Shown here: positions 35,356 to 43,769 of the stretch, piece after piece
Position numbering within the stretch: position 1 is the stretch's first letter
How the letters are laid out: each line of letters starts with the position of its first letter
Source of the DNA: Mucilaginibacter_A sp050955045
GTDB lineage: Bacteria > Bacteroidota > Bacteroidia > Sphingobacteriales > Sphingobacteriaceae
DNA length: 64,000 bases
Assembly (NCBI GenBank): GCA_050955045.1
Contig: JBPBQV010000019.1
Location: 116,230 to 180,229, forward strand
Direction of reading: 5' to 3'
Notes under the pieces: generated by a model
The model's database searches: none
Told to the model about the DNA's origin: nothing
What the model saw: the letters and a program-made list of their open reading frames with translations, nothing else
Program-made: the position numbers and the translations under genes

Positions 35356-36471
35356 TTACTTCAGCAGCTTTGCTAATGTTTGCTCCAAATCATCACCGCG
35401 TAAATCTTTGGCAACAATTTTTCCGTTGGGATCAATTAAAAAATTTCCGGGGATAGAGCGAACGCCGTATAAAGCAGCAACTTCATTGTTCCAGAATTTC
35501 AAATCCGAAACATGGTTCCAAGTTAATCCATCATCTTTAATGGCTTGCAACCAGGCAGCTTTTCCTTCTTGTTTATCCAAAGAAACGCCTAAAACAGTAA
35601 AATTTTTAGCTTTATATTGATTGTAAACTTTCACTACGTTCGGGTTTTCCTGGCGGCAAGGGCCGCACCACGATGCCCAAAAATCTACCAAAACGTATTT
35701 TCCTTTAAAAGAAGATAAAGAAATTGGTTTGCCTAAAGGATCATTCTGGGTAAAATCTGGAGCAATGGAACCAATGGCAGTCGCTTGCAGTTTCTCTAAA
35801 GTTGCTTTATAATCTTTTCCATTATCAGTATTTTGTATGTTCGAAGACAAGATATTGAACAATGGCATCACTTCATTATACTCCGGAGATGGCCCAGCAA
35901 AAGACCGCAGCGCATCCAAACTAACAAATGAAGCCGGGTTTTGCTGGATATACTTTTTCAGAATCACTTTTTGTTCGATCTGCAAATCTTTAAACTTATC
36001 TGCCACTTTCGGCCGGTCAGCTTCGGCAGCTTTCTGATATTCTTTGTTTAGCAACACCGCTTTATCCATCACAGGTTTTACAGCTGCTGCCAATTTTACG
36101 TTATCATCGTTTAATTTAGAACCTGTAATTTTTGCTTTTTTTACAGAATCTTTTCCATTAATCAAAATATTTCCGTTTTCGAGATATAAATTGAGTGCAT
36201 CTGATCCGGCACCTAAATTGGCAATGCCTTTTCCTGTATGATCAAGCAGTAAAATTGCTTGTGTTGGCGCAGTTAAATTTCCTTTAAACTCAAAGTTCCC
36301 GGCAAGTAATGCAACAGAATCTGTTATGTTTTGTCCGTTTTCACGGTGCAGCAAATATACTTTTGCAGGTGAGTTCAAGCTGCCTACTTTTCCTTTTAAA
36401 CTGTAATCATCAGTTTGTGCAGCTGCCAAAAATGGCGAAGCAGTTAGCATTAAAAACAATATTTTTTTCAT
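35356..36471 (-). CDS. TlpA-type thioredoxin-like protein with DUF4369 domain
   Basis: 371 residues from ATG at 36471 (MKKILFLMLTASPFLAAAQ, signal peptide). The frame continues 30 bp up into a motif copy whose ATG (36501) I reject. An N-terminal DUF4369 domain (about 22-125: YSLKGKVGSLNSPAKVYLLH) is followed by a redox domain with WASWCGPCRQENPN (CGPC active site) and a cis-Pro region SIPGNFLIDPNG. A periplasmic thiol-disulfide oxidoreductase, common in Bacteroidota. Confidence 0.9.
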   Translation of the reverse strand: MKKILFLMLTASPFLAAAQTDDYSLKGKVGSLNSPAKVYLLHRENGQNITDSVALLAGNFEFKGNLTAPTQAILLLDHTGKGIANLGAGSDALNLYLENGNILINGKDSVKKAKITGSKLNDDNVKLAAAVKPVMDKAVLLNKEYQKAAEADRPKVADKFKDLQIEQKVILKKYIQQNPASFVSLDALRSFAGPSPEYNEVMPLFNILSSNIQNTDNGKDYKATLEKLQATAIGSIAPDFTQNDPLGKPISLSSFKGKYVLVDFWASWCGPCRQENPNVVKVYNQYKAKNFTVLGVSLDKQEGKAAWLQAIKDDGLTWNHVSDLKFWNNEVAALYGVRSIPGNFLIDPNGKIVAKDLRGDDLEQTLAKLLK

Positions 36472-36523
36472 GTGAGACTTTTTGTGTGATAAAAGAAGCA
36501 TTGCACTTGTTTACCCAAGTTTA

Positions 36524-37708
36524 TTAAATAAGTTTCTGATAAGTGCGCCACCATAAATCAGGCATTTCACCGGAAACTGCTAGCAAATAATCATCATAAT
36601 GACAAGGCACCAAATGGAAACGTTCGTTTTTGGAGCCACCGGTTGGATATGGAATTTGCATCCACCAGCGATCTGATTTTTTACTTTTTACAAAAACCAG
36701 TTCATGTTCTTTATGCTTTAAACTCGTTTTATAGATTAAATATTGTGATTTTGGATGAAGTGGAAAATCTTTTTTCCGGTTGTAAAAACCGTCTATAAAA
36801 TACCAGATCATTTGCGCCAGCAACATCGCCGTTTGTCCGTTTTGATCGTAAGCCGGATTAAATTCGTAAAATCCAATCGAACTTAATTTATCGTTGAAAC
36901 CGGCATAACGGCAAATCTGGCAGGCATCTTCTCCATAAAAACCATTCGGAACAGCATTGAAATTAGCCTGCGCATCCGAAGAACGGATCGCGCCAACATC
37001 AAAGCTAATCATGCTGGCATTACGGATTACAGGTTCGGTTAATTGAATTTTGCCGGACAAACTTCCTAAACGGTGCGCATCAAAAAACAGCTTTTCCATC
37101 ATAGCTAAACGCTCCTGATTTACAAAATAAGTTTGATAACCCAGATTGCTGAAATTGAAAAGCATATCCGGTTCATGCATAAATATTTTATTAAGATAAG
37201 CGGCTGAAGTAGTTTCAATGCTATCCGGATAATTATCATCTTCCATATCCAGCTGCGCATCTACAATTACCAGATCAACTTTTTGATCCAATGTTTCGTA
37301 AGCCAGATATTGTGCATAAGTTAAATCCTGACTGCCACCAATAATTATCGGCAGAATATTCATTTTAATCAACTCAGCCAAAACTGTTTTAACAGCAATA
37401 TAAGTATCAATTACGGTTTCGCCGCGGCGGATATTGCCCAAATCAACAATTTTGGTTTTATAGCTTCCTTCGTATAAATGATACAATTTTTCGCGGATGT
37501 AATCCGGGCCTAAAGCACAACCCGTGTTTCCGCTGGCATTTCGGTCTTCCTGCACACCGATGATGGCCAGATCTGGCTTTAAATTTTTCAGATCAGGAAA
37601 ATGCTCGGTAAAAACAGTAACACAAGTGCCCAAACGGCCTTTTATCGTAGTGTTATTAGGTAAAAGGCGTTCGGTATCAACAGGTGAAAAAAAATCAATT
37701 AAAGACAT
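36524..37708 (-). CDS. Arginase-fold (formiminoglutamase-like) protein lacking metal ligands
   Basis: 394 residues. The arginase/ureohydrolase fold is recognisable (NLKPDLAIIGVQEDRNASGNTGCALGPDYIREKLYHL; IIIGGSQDLTYAQYLAYE; VDLVIVDAQLDM; ISFDVGAIRSSDAQ). The residues that hold the two Mn ions in true members (GGxH, DAHxDxR, SxDxDxxDP) are replaced: GGSQ for GGDH, DAQLD for DAHxD, SFDVGAIRSS for the last. So catalysis as a ureohydrolase is unlikely although pipelines often label it formimidoylglutamase. No histidine-degradation gene is adjacent. Role unknown. Confidence 0.75.
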   Translation of the reverse strand: MSLIDFFSPVDTERLLPNNTTIKGRLGTCVTVFTEHFPDLKNLKPDLAIIGVQEDRNASGNTGCALGPDYIREKLYHLYEGSYKTKIVDLGNIRRGETVIDTYIAVKTVLAELIKMNILPIIIGGSQDLTYAQYLAYETLDQKVDLVIVDAQLDMEDDNYPDSIETTSAAYLNKIFMHEPDMLFNFSNLGYQTYFVNQERLAMMEKLFFDAHRLGSLSGKIQLTEPVIRNASMISFDVGAIRSSDAQANFNAVPNGFYGEDACQICRYAGFNDKLSSIGFYEFNPAYDQNGQTAMLLAQMIWYFIDGFYNRKKDFPLHPKSQYLIYKTSLKHKEHELVFVKSKKSDRWWMQIPYPTGGSKNERFHLVPCHYDDYLLAVSGEMPDLWWRTYQKLI

Positions 37709-37980
37709 TCAGGCAGATTAAGTCCGCTCAAATATCTGTTATTTCTAACACAGTATTGAATTTTTATACTGTTAAAAGAAGCATTGTGGTAATTTACTGG
37801 TTGATTACTTTAAGTTTTTAACTGTTGAATTATCAATAAGCTAAAATTTGAGAGTAACCTAATCTATTTACAGCTGATAAAATATTCTTTTAGCTAAACG
37901 ATAAAAATCCTTAACCGGATTAAAAAGCAATCGTACAAAGAAACACAGCCTGCTGTCTGGCTTAACTAAAAGAATATGAT
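37709..37980. other. Intergenic region with long-range inverted repeat
   Basis: 272 bases between the divergent arginase-like gene and a small open frame. It holds a near motif copy (37771-37784) and two 16-bp inverted arms (37882-37897 and 37962-37977). Confidence 0.5.
37882..37977. repeat. 16-bp inverted repeat bounding a 96-bp segment
   Basis: ATATTCTTTTAGCTAA (37882-37897) and TTAACTAAAAGAATAT (37962-37977) match in 15 of 16 positions as inverted copies. They enclose 64 bp, and the right arm ends 3 bp before the small ORF at 37981. No flanking target duplication that I can see. Could be a tiny transposon-like (MITE) remnant or a regulatory stem. Confidence 0.55.
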
Positions 37981-38172
37981 ATGAATGCAACGCAATACTG
38001 TACCGTACTAAATGTTCTGAATGTCATCAGCACGGATATTCTTGGTTTTACCTTTTGGGGAACTTCTATAGAATTTATCAACCAGGAAGATCATGTTTCT
38101 GCTGGAATTGTTTATTTTATTGATAAGGATGAAGCCTTAAATTTCCAGATTGGTAACCGTTTCCTAAGATAA
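37981..38172 (+). CDS. Hypothetical protein (63 residues)
   Basis: ATG-initiated, with amino-acid content like a real protein (FTFWGTSIEFINQEDHVSAGIVYFIDKDEALNFQIGNRFL). No family recognised, and no iterated-motif copy. It sits directly after the right arm of the 96-bp inverted repeat. It may be a small gene under control of that structure, or chance; the context gives no second line of evidence. Confidence 0.35.
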   Translation: MNATQYCTVLNVLNVISTDILGFTFWGTSIEFINQEDHVSAGIVYFIDKDEALNFQIGNRFLR

Positions 38173-38231
38173 TGCTGTTAAAGAAATGATTATAAATTTG
38201 CTGAAGTGATCGTAAATGTTCAGCTAAAAGT

Positions 38232-38265
38232 AAAAAAGCCTTTCAGTTTTTCTGAAAGGCTTTAA
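38232..38265 (-). terminator. Terminator downstream of the initiator tRNA gene
   Basis: AAAGCCTTTCAG and CTGAAAGGCTTT form a 12-bp stem around a 5-nt loop, with an A-run (T-run on the minus strand) after it. It lies 13 bp beyond the 3' end of the tRNA. Confidence 0.8.
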
Positions 38266-38277
38266 TCTATTTTGAGG

Positions 38278-38350
<73 letters not shown>

Positions 38351-38425
38351 CTGTTTTTAATTTCTTTTCGGTCATAAATTCCGAAAGCCTTTTCAGTAAA
38401 TCAAAACGAATAATGTTTCCCTGAA

Positions 38426-38464
38426 TTGGACTGCAAAGATATAATTCGTTTCTTTGCAGTCCAA
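38426..38464. repeat. 13-bp perfect hairpin upstream of era
   Basis: TTGGACTGCAAAG (38426-38438) and CTTTGCAGTCCAA (38452-38464) enclose a 13-nt AT-rich loop. The right arm ends 22 bp before the era start codon. No T-tract follows, so it may be a leader structure or operator between the divergent tRNA and era. Confidence 0.6.
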
Positions 38465-38486
38465 ATTTATTTTAAATTATTTTTCA

Positions 38487-39365
38487 ATGAGTCATCAGGC
38501 AGGTTTTGTAAGCATCATCGGTAAACCAAACGCAGGGAAATCTACATTGATGAATGCGCTGGTTGGCGAAAAAATGTCGATCATCACCTCCAAAGCACAA
38601 ACTACACGTCATCGTATTTTGGGAATTGTGAACGATCCGAATTATCAGATTGTATTTTCGGATACGCCCGGCATTATCAAACCGCATTATGCTTTGCAGG
38701 AAAGTATGATGCATCAGGTAGAAGGTTCTATTGTAGATGCCGATCTGATTTTGCTGATGACCGATATCAATGAACAACATGATGAGCAAGATGTGCTGGA
38801 AAAACTGGAGGGCTCTAACGCGCCGTTGGTAGTTTTGATCAACAAAATTGATAAAAGCGATGAAGAAACGGTGATGCAAAAAATAGCTTACTGGCAGGAA
38901 AAACTACAACCCAAAGCGGTTTATGCAATGTCTGCTTTGCACATGGAAGATGTTGCTTCTTTTATCAACACAATTTTGGCGTATATGCCGGAGCATCCGC
39001 CGTATTATGAGAAAGATTTTTTAACAGACCGAAACGACCGTTTTTTCGCTTCAGAAATTATTCGCGAAAAAATATTCAAAAACTATAAAAAAGAAATTCC
39101 TTACAGCACCGAAGTAATTATCACGGCTTTTAAGGAAGATGAAAAGATCTACCGAATCAGTTCAGAAATTATTGTAGAGCGAGATTCGCAAAAAAATATT
39201 TTGATTGGTCCACAAGGTTCTATGCTGAAAAAAATTGGCACGCACGCGAGGCAGGACATGGAAGAGTTTTTTAAGCGGAAAGTTTTTCTGGAAATGTTCG
39301 TGAAAGTAATTCCGGATTGGCGCAGTAAAAAAAATTACCTGAAACAGTTCGGGTACGAAGATTAA
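38487..39365 (+). CDS. era: Ribosome-assembly GTPase Era
   Basis: 292 residues from ATG at 38487 (MSHQAGFVSIIGKPNAGKS). An in-frame TTG 33 bp earlier lies inside the hairpin and is rejected. G motifs GKPNAGKS (12-19), DTPG, NKID; C-terminal KH domain (IIVERDSQKNILIGPQGSMLKKIGTHARQDMEEF). It helps mature 16S rRNA and 30S subunits. A one-mismatch motif copy at 38953 encodes VASFIN. der follows after 114 bp. Confidence 0.97.
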   Translation: MSHQAGFVSIIGKPNAGKSTLMNALVGEKMSIITSKAQTTRHRILGIVNDPNYQIVFSDTPGIIKPHYALQESMMHQVEGSIVDADLILLMTDINEQHDEQDVLEKLEGSNAPLVVLINKIDKSDEETVMQKIAYWQEKLQPKAVYAMSALHMEDVASFINTILAYMPEHPPYYEKDFLTDRNDRFFASEIIREKIFKNYKKEIPYSTEVIITAFKEDEKIYRISSEIIVERDSQKNILIGPQGSMLKKIGTHARQDMEEFFKRKVFLEMFVKVIPDWRSKKNYLKQFGYED

Positions 39366-39479
39366 TTATCGGATTCCGGTTGCAAGTTGCGGGTTGTCAG
39401 TTCAAGCGGAAAAATCAATTAAAAATAACAGGTTGTCAATTTAAAACCGACAACAGACAACCCAAAACACAAACTGAAC

Positions 39480-40781
39480 ATGAGTAACATTGTAGCCATA
39501 GTTGGCCGCCCCAACGTAGGCAAATCCACTTTATATAACCGTTTAACCGAGAGCCGTAAAGCCATTGTGGATGATTACAGCGGCGTAACCCGCGACCGGC
39601 ATTACGGCCACGCAGAATGGGTAAGCCGTACTTTTACCGTAATTGATACCGGCGGATATGTAGCCAATTCGGAAGATGTTTTTGAAGCCGCCATCCGCGA
39701 ACAAGTTGTTATCGCCATAGAAGAAGCAACCGTAATTTTATTTATGGTGGATGTAACAACCGGAATTACGGATTTGGATGATGACATTGCATCTCTACTC
39801 CGCAGAAGTAAAAAACCGGTGCATGTAGTGGTAAATAAGGTAGACAATACCGCTAGATACGACGAAACAAGCATTTTTTACGGTCTAGGTTTGGGTGAGA
39901 TTTTCCCGATCTCTTCCATGACGGGTTCTGGAACGGGAGAATTGCTGGACGAAGTAATCAAAGGTTTTGATGATGAAGATGTTGAAGAAAATGGCTTGCC
40001 GAAATATGCAATCGTTGGTAGGCCAAATGTTGGAAAATCATCTATTATTAATGCTTTAATTGGTCAGGATCGGAACATTGTAACACCAATTGCCGGCACC
40101 ACGCGCGATTCGATCCACATTCATTACAACAAATTTAGCCAGAACTTTATGCTGATTGATACAGCCGGCCTCCGCAAAAAAACCAAAGTTCATGAAAATA
40201 TCGAGTTTTATTCGGTGATGCGAACCATTAAAGCTTTGGAAGAAGCTGATGTGGTTTTGATTATGATTGATGCAATGGAAGGCATGGAAAGTCAGGATGT
40301 GAACATTTTTCACCTCGCCGAAAAAAACAAAAAAGGTATTGTAATTTTGGTGAATAAATGGGATTTGATCGAAAAAAACAACAAAACGACTAAGGTTTTT
40401 GAAGAACAAATCAAGCAAAAACTGGCTCCGTTTACCGATATTCCAATCGTTTTTACTTCCGTTACTGAAAAACAACGGATTTTTAAAGCAATAGAAGCAG
40501 CGAGCAAAGTTTACGAAAATCGGAAGAAAAAAATTCCAACTTCTAAGCTAAACGAAGTAATGTTGCCGCTGATTGAAGCTTTTCCGCCGCCATCGCTAAA
40601 AGGGAAATTCGTAAAAATTAAATATGTAACGCAGATTACCGGAACTGCACCAATGTTTGCCTTTTTCTGCAACTTGCCGCAATACATTAAAGAACCTTAC
40701 AAGCGTTTCATCGAAAACAAATTGCGCGAAAACTTTGATTTTGAAGGCGTTCCGGTTCAAATATTTTTCAGGCAGAAATAA
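39480..40781 (+). CDS. der: Ribosome-associated GTPase Der (EngA)
   Basis: 433 residues with two tandem G domains (GRPNVGKS at 8-15 and again near 180) and a C-terminal KH-like domain. DTGG/DTAG and NKVD/NKWD motifs are intact. It is required for 50S assembly. The 114-bp gap from era is rich in GTTGTC/GACAAC words that can pair weakly. A motif copy (40787-40799) starts 5 bp after the stop. Confidence 0.97.
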   Translation: MSNIVAIVGRPNVGKSTLYNRLTESRKAIVDDYSGVTRDRHYGHAEWVSRTFTVIDTGGYVANSEDVFEAAIREQVVIAIEEATVILFMVDVTTGITDLDDDIASLLRRSKKPVHVVVNKVDNTARYDETSIFYGLGLGEIFPISSMTGSGTGELLDEVIKGFDDEDVEENGLPKYAIVGRPNVGKSSIINALIGQDRNIVTPIAGTTRDSIHIHYNKFSQNFMLIDTAGLRKKTKVHENIEFYSVMRTIKALEEADVVLIMIDAMEGMESQDVNIFHLAEKNKKGIVILVNKWDLIEKNNKTTKVFEEQIKQKLAPFTDIPIVFTSVTEKQRIFKAIEAASKVYENRKKKIPTSKLNEVMLPLIEAFPPPSLKGKFVKIKYVTQITGTAPMFAFFCNLPQYIKEPYKRFIENKLRENFDFEGVPVQIFFRQK

Positions 40782-40795
40782 ATTCGATGCTGTTT

Positions 40796-41101
40796 TTACA
40801 GGTTGTTTTTCTTCTGACCAAAATATAAACCCAGCACCAAGGAAATTATGGAATTGAGGACGACTTTGGAGTATTCCCAAACGTCATCAATTCCTTTTTC
40901 TTTTTCTAAAGAAACTTTAAAAATGGCGATCAACACATAAATTCCGGTACAGATAATTAGGATCAGTTTTGCCAGCCTAAAAATATCGCGTTCAGAAACC
41001 TGAGATGATTCTACCCGTAACTGCCGGTTTTGAAACTTGGTAACAGATTGTTCTTCGCCAAAAGAAACTGGTTGTTCTGTCGTTTCGTCATTTTCTGCCA
41101 T
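40796..41101 (-). CDS. Small membrane protein of unknown function
   Basis: 101 residues: a polar N-terminus (Glu/Gln/Ser-rich, about 1-40), one hydrophobic helix (LAKLILIICTGIYVLIAIF, about 44-62) and a second C-terminal one (VVLNSIISLVLGLYFGQKK). Convergent with der. It starts 2 bp after the upstream RHH-like gene, so the two form a tight pair. Function unknown. Confidence 0.55.
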   Translation of the reverse strand: MAENDETTEQPVSFGEEQSVTKFQNRQLRVESSQVSERDIFRLAKLILIICTGIYVLIAIFKVSLEKEKGIDDVWEYSKVVLNSIISLVLGLYFGQKKNNL

Positions 41102-41103
41102 CG

Positions 41104-41331
41104 TTATATGCCGGTTATTTTAAGCAGTTCTTTTGTTCCGTCGGGTTTTTCGATATAAAGTTTAGCACCGTTTTTAACCAAATTAATCATATCATCTGTT
41201 AACCGGATAGCCGATGAAATCAGTTGTGCACGATTATCCATTTGGGTGAGCTTGCTTAGTTTTTCAATTCTTTCCAGCGTATCCGGCTGCAAACGCATTT
41301 GTACCAGCGTGCTTTTATCGTTAACATCCAT
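41104..41331 (-). CDS. Small ribbon-helix-helix-like protein
   Basis: 75 residues from ATG at 41331 (MDVNDKSTLV); the frame runs back to an ATG within a motif copy (41403), which I reject. A strand then two helices (LVQMRLQPDTLERIEKLSKLTQMDNRAQLISSAIRLTDDMINLV) resembles the RHH DNA-binding fold, followed by KNGAKLYIEKPDGTKELLKI. It is two bases upstream of a small membrane protein gene. RHH assignment is tentative; an adaptor role together with the membrane protein is possible. Confidence 0.5.
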   Translation of the reverse strand: MDVNDKSTLVQMRLQPDTLERIEKLSKLTQMDNRAQLISSAIRLTDDMINLVKNGAKLYIEKPDGTKELLKITGI

Positions 41332-41389
41332 TTTGATCAGGCTTTTATCTACACAAATATAACGCAATTTTGTCCGCCATTTTTTTGCC

Positions 41390-41451
41390 GATAAAAGAAG
41401 CATTGGCTATTTTATTTTTACCGATTTTTGCATGATAAAAGAAGCATTGGC
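41390..41451. repeat. Two direct 18-bp copies of the extended iterated motif upstream of murQ
   Basis: GATAAAAGAAGCATTGGC occurs at 41390-41407 and again at 41434-41451, 44 bp apart in the same direction. The second ends one base before the murQ ATG. They fill the gap between divergent RHH-like gene and murQ. Confidence 0.9.
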
Positions 41452-42273
41452 ATGGAACAAAGAACAACCGAAAAAGACTCAATATACAACCATTTGGAGC
41501 AAATGCCGTTGCACGAAATTTTAGAAAACATCAATAAAGAAGATAAAACTGTGCCTGATGCTGTTGAAAAAGCCATTCCGCAATTAGAAAAACTGTCACA
41601 AGTAACAGCCGAAAAAATGCGCGATGGCGGAAGATTGTTTTACATTGGAGCCGGTACAAGTGGCCGTTTAGGTGTAGTTGATGCTTCTGAATGTCCGCCA
41701 ACTTTTGGTGTTCCGTTTGATTGGGTTGTTGGGATTATTGCTGGCGGCGATACTGCAATCCGTAAAGCAGTAGAATTTGCCGAAGATGACGCCGAACAAG
41801 CTTGGATAGATTTAGAACACTATAAAATCAACTCAAAAGATGTGCTGGTTGGCATTGCTGCTTCTGGTTCTACACCTTACGTAATTGGTGGTTTGCAAAA
41901 AGCAAATGCAGCCGGACTTGTTACTGGTTGCATTGTTTGTAATTCGGGCAGTAAGGTTGCTGCGGAAGCTAAATTTCCGGTAGAAATTGTAACCGGACCA
42001 GAGTTTCTAACCGGATCAACCCGAATGAAAGCCGGAACTGCACAGAAACTGGCGTTAAATATGCTAACAACTTCTGTCATGATTTTGTTGGGCCGCGTAA
42101 AAGGTAATAAAATGGTAGATATGCAGCTGACAAATCATAAACTGGTCGACCGTGCTATCCGCATGGTAGTTGCCGAAACAGGTTTAAATGAAAATGAAGC
42201 TTCCGCCTTGTTGCAAAAACACGGTAATGTTCGCCGCGCTGTGGATGCTTCTTTTACCGGCAAAAAATCTTAA
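41452..42273 (+). CDS. murQ: N-acetylmuramic acid 6-phosphate etherase
   Basis: 273 residues from ATG at 41452 (MEQRTTEKDSIYNHLEQM); an upstream in-frame TTG lies before the repeat. SIS fold with FYIGAGTSGRLGVVDASECPPTFG, VGIAASGSTPYVIGGL, TGSTRMKAGTAQKLALNML: the MurQ landmarks. It splits the lactyl ether of MurNAc-6-P in cell-wall recycling. The last residues (DASFTGKKS) are encoded by a motif copy (42245-42258), so the gene is flanked by repeats on both ends. Confidence 0.95.
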   Translation: MEQRTTEKDSIYNHLEQMPLHEILENINKEDKTVPDAVEKAIPQLEKLSQVTAEKMRDGGRLFYIGAGTSGRLGVVDASECPPTFGVPFDWVVGIIAGGDTAIRKAVEFAEDDAEQAWIDLEHYKINSKDVLVGIAASGSTPYVIGGLQKANAAGLVTGCIVCNSGSKVAAEAKFPVEIVTGPEFLTGSTRMKAGTAQKLALNMLTTSVMILLGRVKGNKMVDMQLTNHKLVDRAIRMVVAETGLNENEASALLQKHGNVRRAVDASFTGKKS

Positions 42274-42304
42274 TCATTTATTATGTTGAAAGAAAAAACA
42301 AAAC

Positions 42305-42871
42305 ATGCACGAAATTGAACCTTATTATAAATGGCGAGACGATTATATTGCTGCCGAAGATGAGCATTCGCCTTTCTATCAAACTCAATACAACGAATTT
42401 CAGTTTGATAAACAGGTTTACAACTACCTGATTCATCCGCAGTGGGATTCTTTCGGCTCCGAAACCTTATATCTGAAAGTGCTTTACGCTGATTACGAAA
42501 ACGGCTTTACCATCATCGAATTAATGGGCGAATGGAATGATGCCATCGATAATGATATTATGCTGCTGAAACGGGAAATACTGGAAGTAATGATGGACGA
42601 AGGCATTAACCATTTTATACTTTTGGGCGAAAACGTTTTGAATTTTCATACTTCAGATGATTCGTATTACGAAGAATGGTTCCAGGAAGTGGAAGATGGC
42701 TGGATTGCAGGAATCAATTTTCGAGAACATGTTTTAGAAGAATTTAAACAGAGCAATATCGACTATTACATTAACTTTGGCGGCGGTTTAGAAAATATGA
42801 ACTGGCGTGCTTTAAAACCTGTACAGCTGTTTCAGAAGGTTCAGGAGCAACTACAAAAACGGCTGAATTAA
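42305..42871 (+). CDS. Conserved unknown protein (acidic, soluble)
   Basis: 188 residues, no signal or membrane segment, very rich in Asp, Glu, Tyr and Trp (PYYKWRDDYIAAEDEHSPFYQTQYNEF; GWIAGINFREHVLEEFKQSNIDYYINFGGGLENMNWR). I know no function. It lies between murQ and a Bax-inhibitor gene in the same direction with 31- and 47-bp gaps. Likely real because of codon pattern, length and spacing. Confidence 0.6.
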   Translation: MHEIEPYYKWRDDYIAAEDEHSPFYQTQYNEFQFDKQVYNYLIHPQWDSFGSETLYLKVLYADYENGFTIIELMGEWNDAIDNDIMLLKREILEVMMDEGINHFILLGENVLNFHTSDDSYYEEWFQEVEDGWIAGINFREHVLEEFKQSNIDYYINFGGGLENMNWRALKPVQLFQKVQEQLQKRLN

Positions 42872-42918
42872 TTAAACTTTTCTACTTGTAGATTGTCTAA
42901 AAATCAAATAAAAAAATA

Positions 42919-43662
42919 ATGGAAACCCGAAAAAACGAATACGATTTTAAAAATACTATCCAATTGGATGGGAGCGAAGATACCACGCGTAAATTTATGG
43001 CCAACGTGTTTATGTGGATGTTTGTGGCATTAGCTATCTCTGCAGTTGCTGCTTACCTTTTCTCGCATGATCAAAGCTTGTTTGAACTACTGCGCAGCCC
43101 GGAAACAGGCAGAAATACTACTTTAGGCATAATTGTAATGTTTGCGCCGTTAGCTTTCATCTTAATCATGTCTTTCGGCATTAATAAAATTTCGCAACCG
43201 GTTTTAACGTTCTTATTTCTGGCTTTTGCCGCTGTAATGGGCGTTAGTTTAAGTTATATTTTCCTGATTTACACTTCAGCCTTGATTACCACAGTTTTTT
43301 TAACCACATCTTTGGTTTTTGGGATGATGGCCGTTGCCGGTTATACCACGCATACAGATTTGAGTAAATTTGGCTCAATCATGATTATGGCTTTGATGGG
43401 AATTTTTATCGCTTCGATCATCAACTTTTGGTTAAAAAGCGAGCAAATGCAATACATCATCAGTTATATTGGTGTAGCTGTTTTTGTAGGATTAACCGCT
43501 TACGATGTACAACGCATTAAAAGAATCGGACAAGGTTTAGAATACGGTGATGCTTCTGCCGGAAAAATGGCCATTATGGGTGCCATGACTTTGTATCTGG
43601 ATTTTATCAACCTGTTTGTAATGTTGCTACAAGTATTTGGCGGCGGCAGAAGAAGAGGTTAA
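42919..43662 (+). CDS. Bax inhibitor-1 family (YccA-like) membrane protein
   Basis: 247 residues with seven hydrophobic segments, starting at about 28 (FMANVFMWMFVALAISAVAAYLF). The family end TAYDVQRIKRIG...GAMTLYLDFINLFVMLLQVFGGG is present. Bacterial BI-1/TMBIM proteins are inner-membrane proteins implicated in FtsH regulation and Ca leak. A motif copy (43665-43678) lies 2 bp after the stop. Confidence 0.92.
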   Translation: METRKNEYDFKNTIQLDGSEDTTRKFMANVFMWMFVALAISAVAAYLFSHDQSLFELLRSPETGRNTTLGIIVMFAPLAFILIMSFGINKISQPVLTFLFLAFAAVMGVSLSYIFLIYTSALITTVFLTTSLVFGMMAVAGYTTHTDLSKFGSIMIMALMGIFIASIINFWLKSEQMQYIISYIGVAVFVGLTAYDVQRIKRIGQGLEYGDASAGKMAIMGAMTLYLDFINLFVMLLQVFGGGRRRG

Positions 43663-43683
43663 GCATACTGTTTTTATCATGCA

Positions 43684-43720
43684 AAGAGCCCTGTCGTAAC
43701 AATCGGCAGGGCTTTTTTAT
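43684..43720 (+). terminator. Terminator after the BI-1 gene
   Basis: GCCCTGTCG and CGGCAGGGC pair (one G:U) around a short loop, followed by TTTTTTAT. It lies 22 bp after the BI-1 stop and separates it from the met riboswitch. Confidence 0.85.
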
Positions 43721-43733
43721 TGCACCGTTATGA

Positions 43734-43764
43734 TTGCACTATACCAGTTTTTTTAGCAGCTTTG
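43734..43764 (+). promoter_or_regulatory. Candidate promoter of the met riboswitch transcript
   Basis: TTG (43734-43736), 20 bp, then CAGCTTTG (43757-43764), one base off the TAnnTTTG element. The implied transcript start matches the first pairing bases of the riboswitch (43770). Confidence 0.45.
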
Positions 43765-43769
43765 TATCT

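Noticed and set aside
41390..41451. CRISPR array from the direct 18-bp repeats upstream of murQ
   Set aside because: Only two copies, one 26-bp spacer, no cas genes, and the same word is dispersed singly elsewhere.
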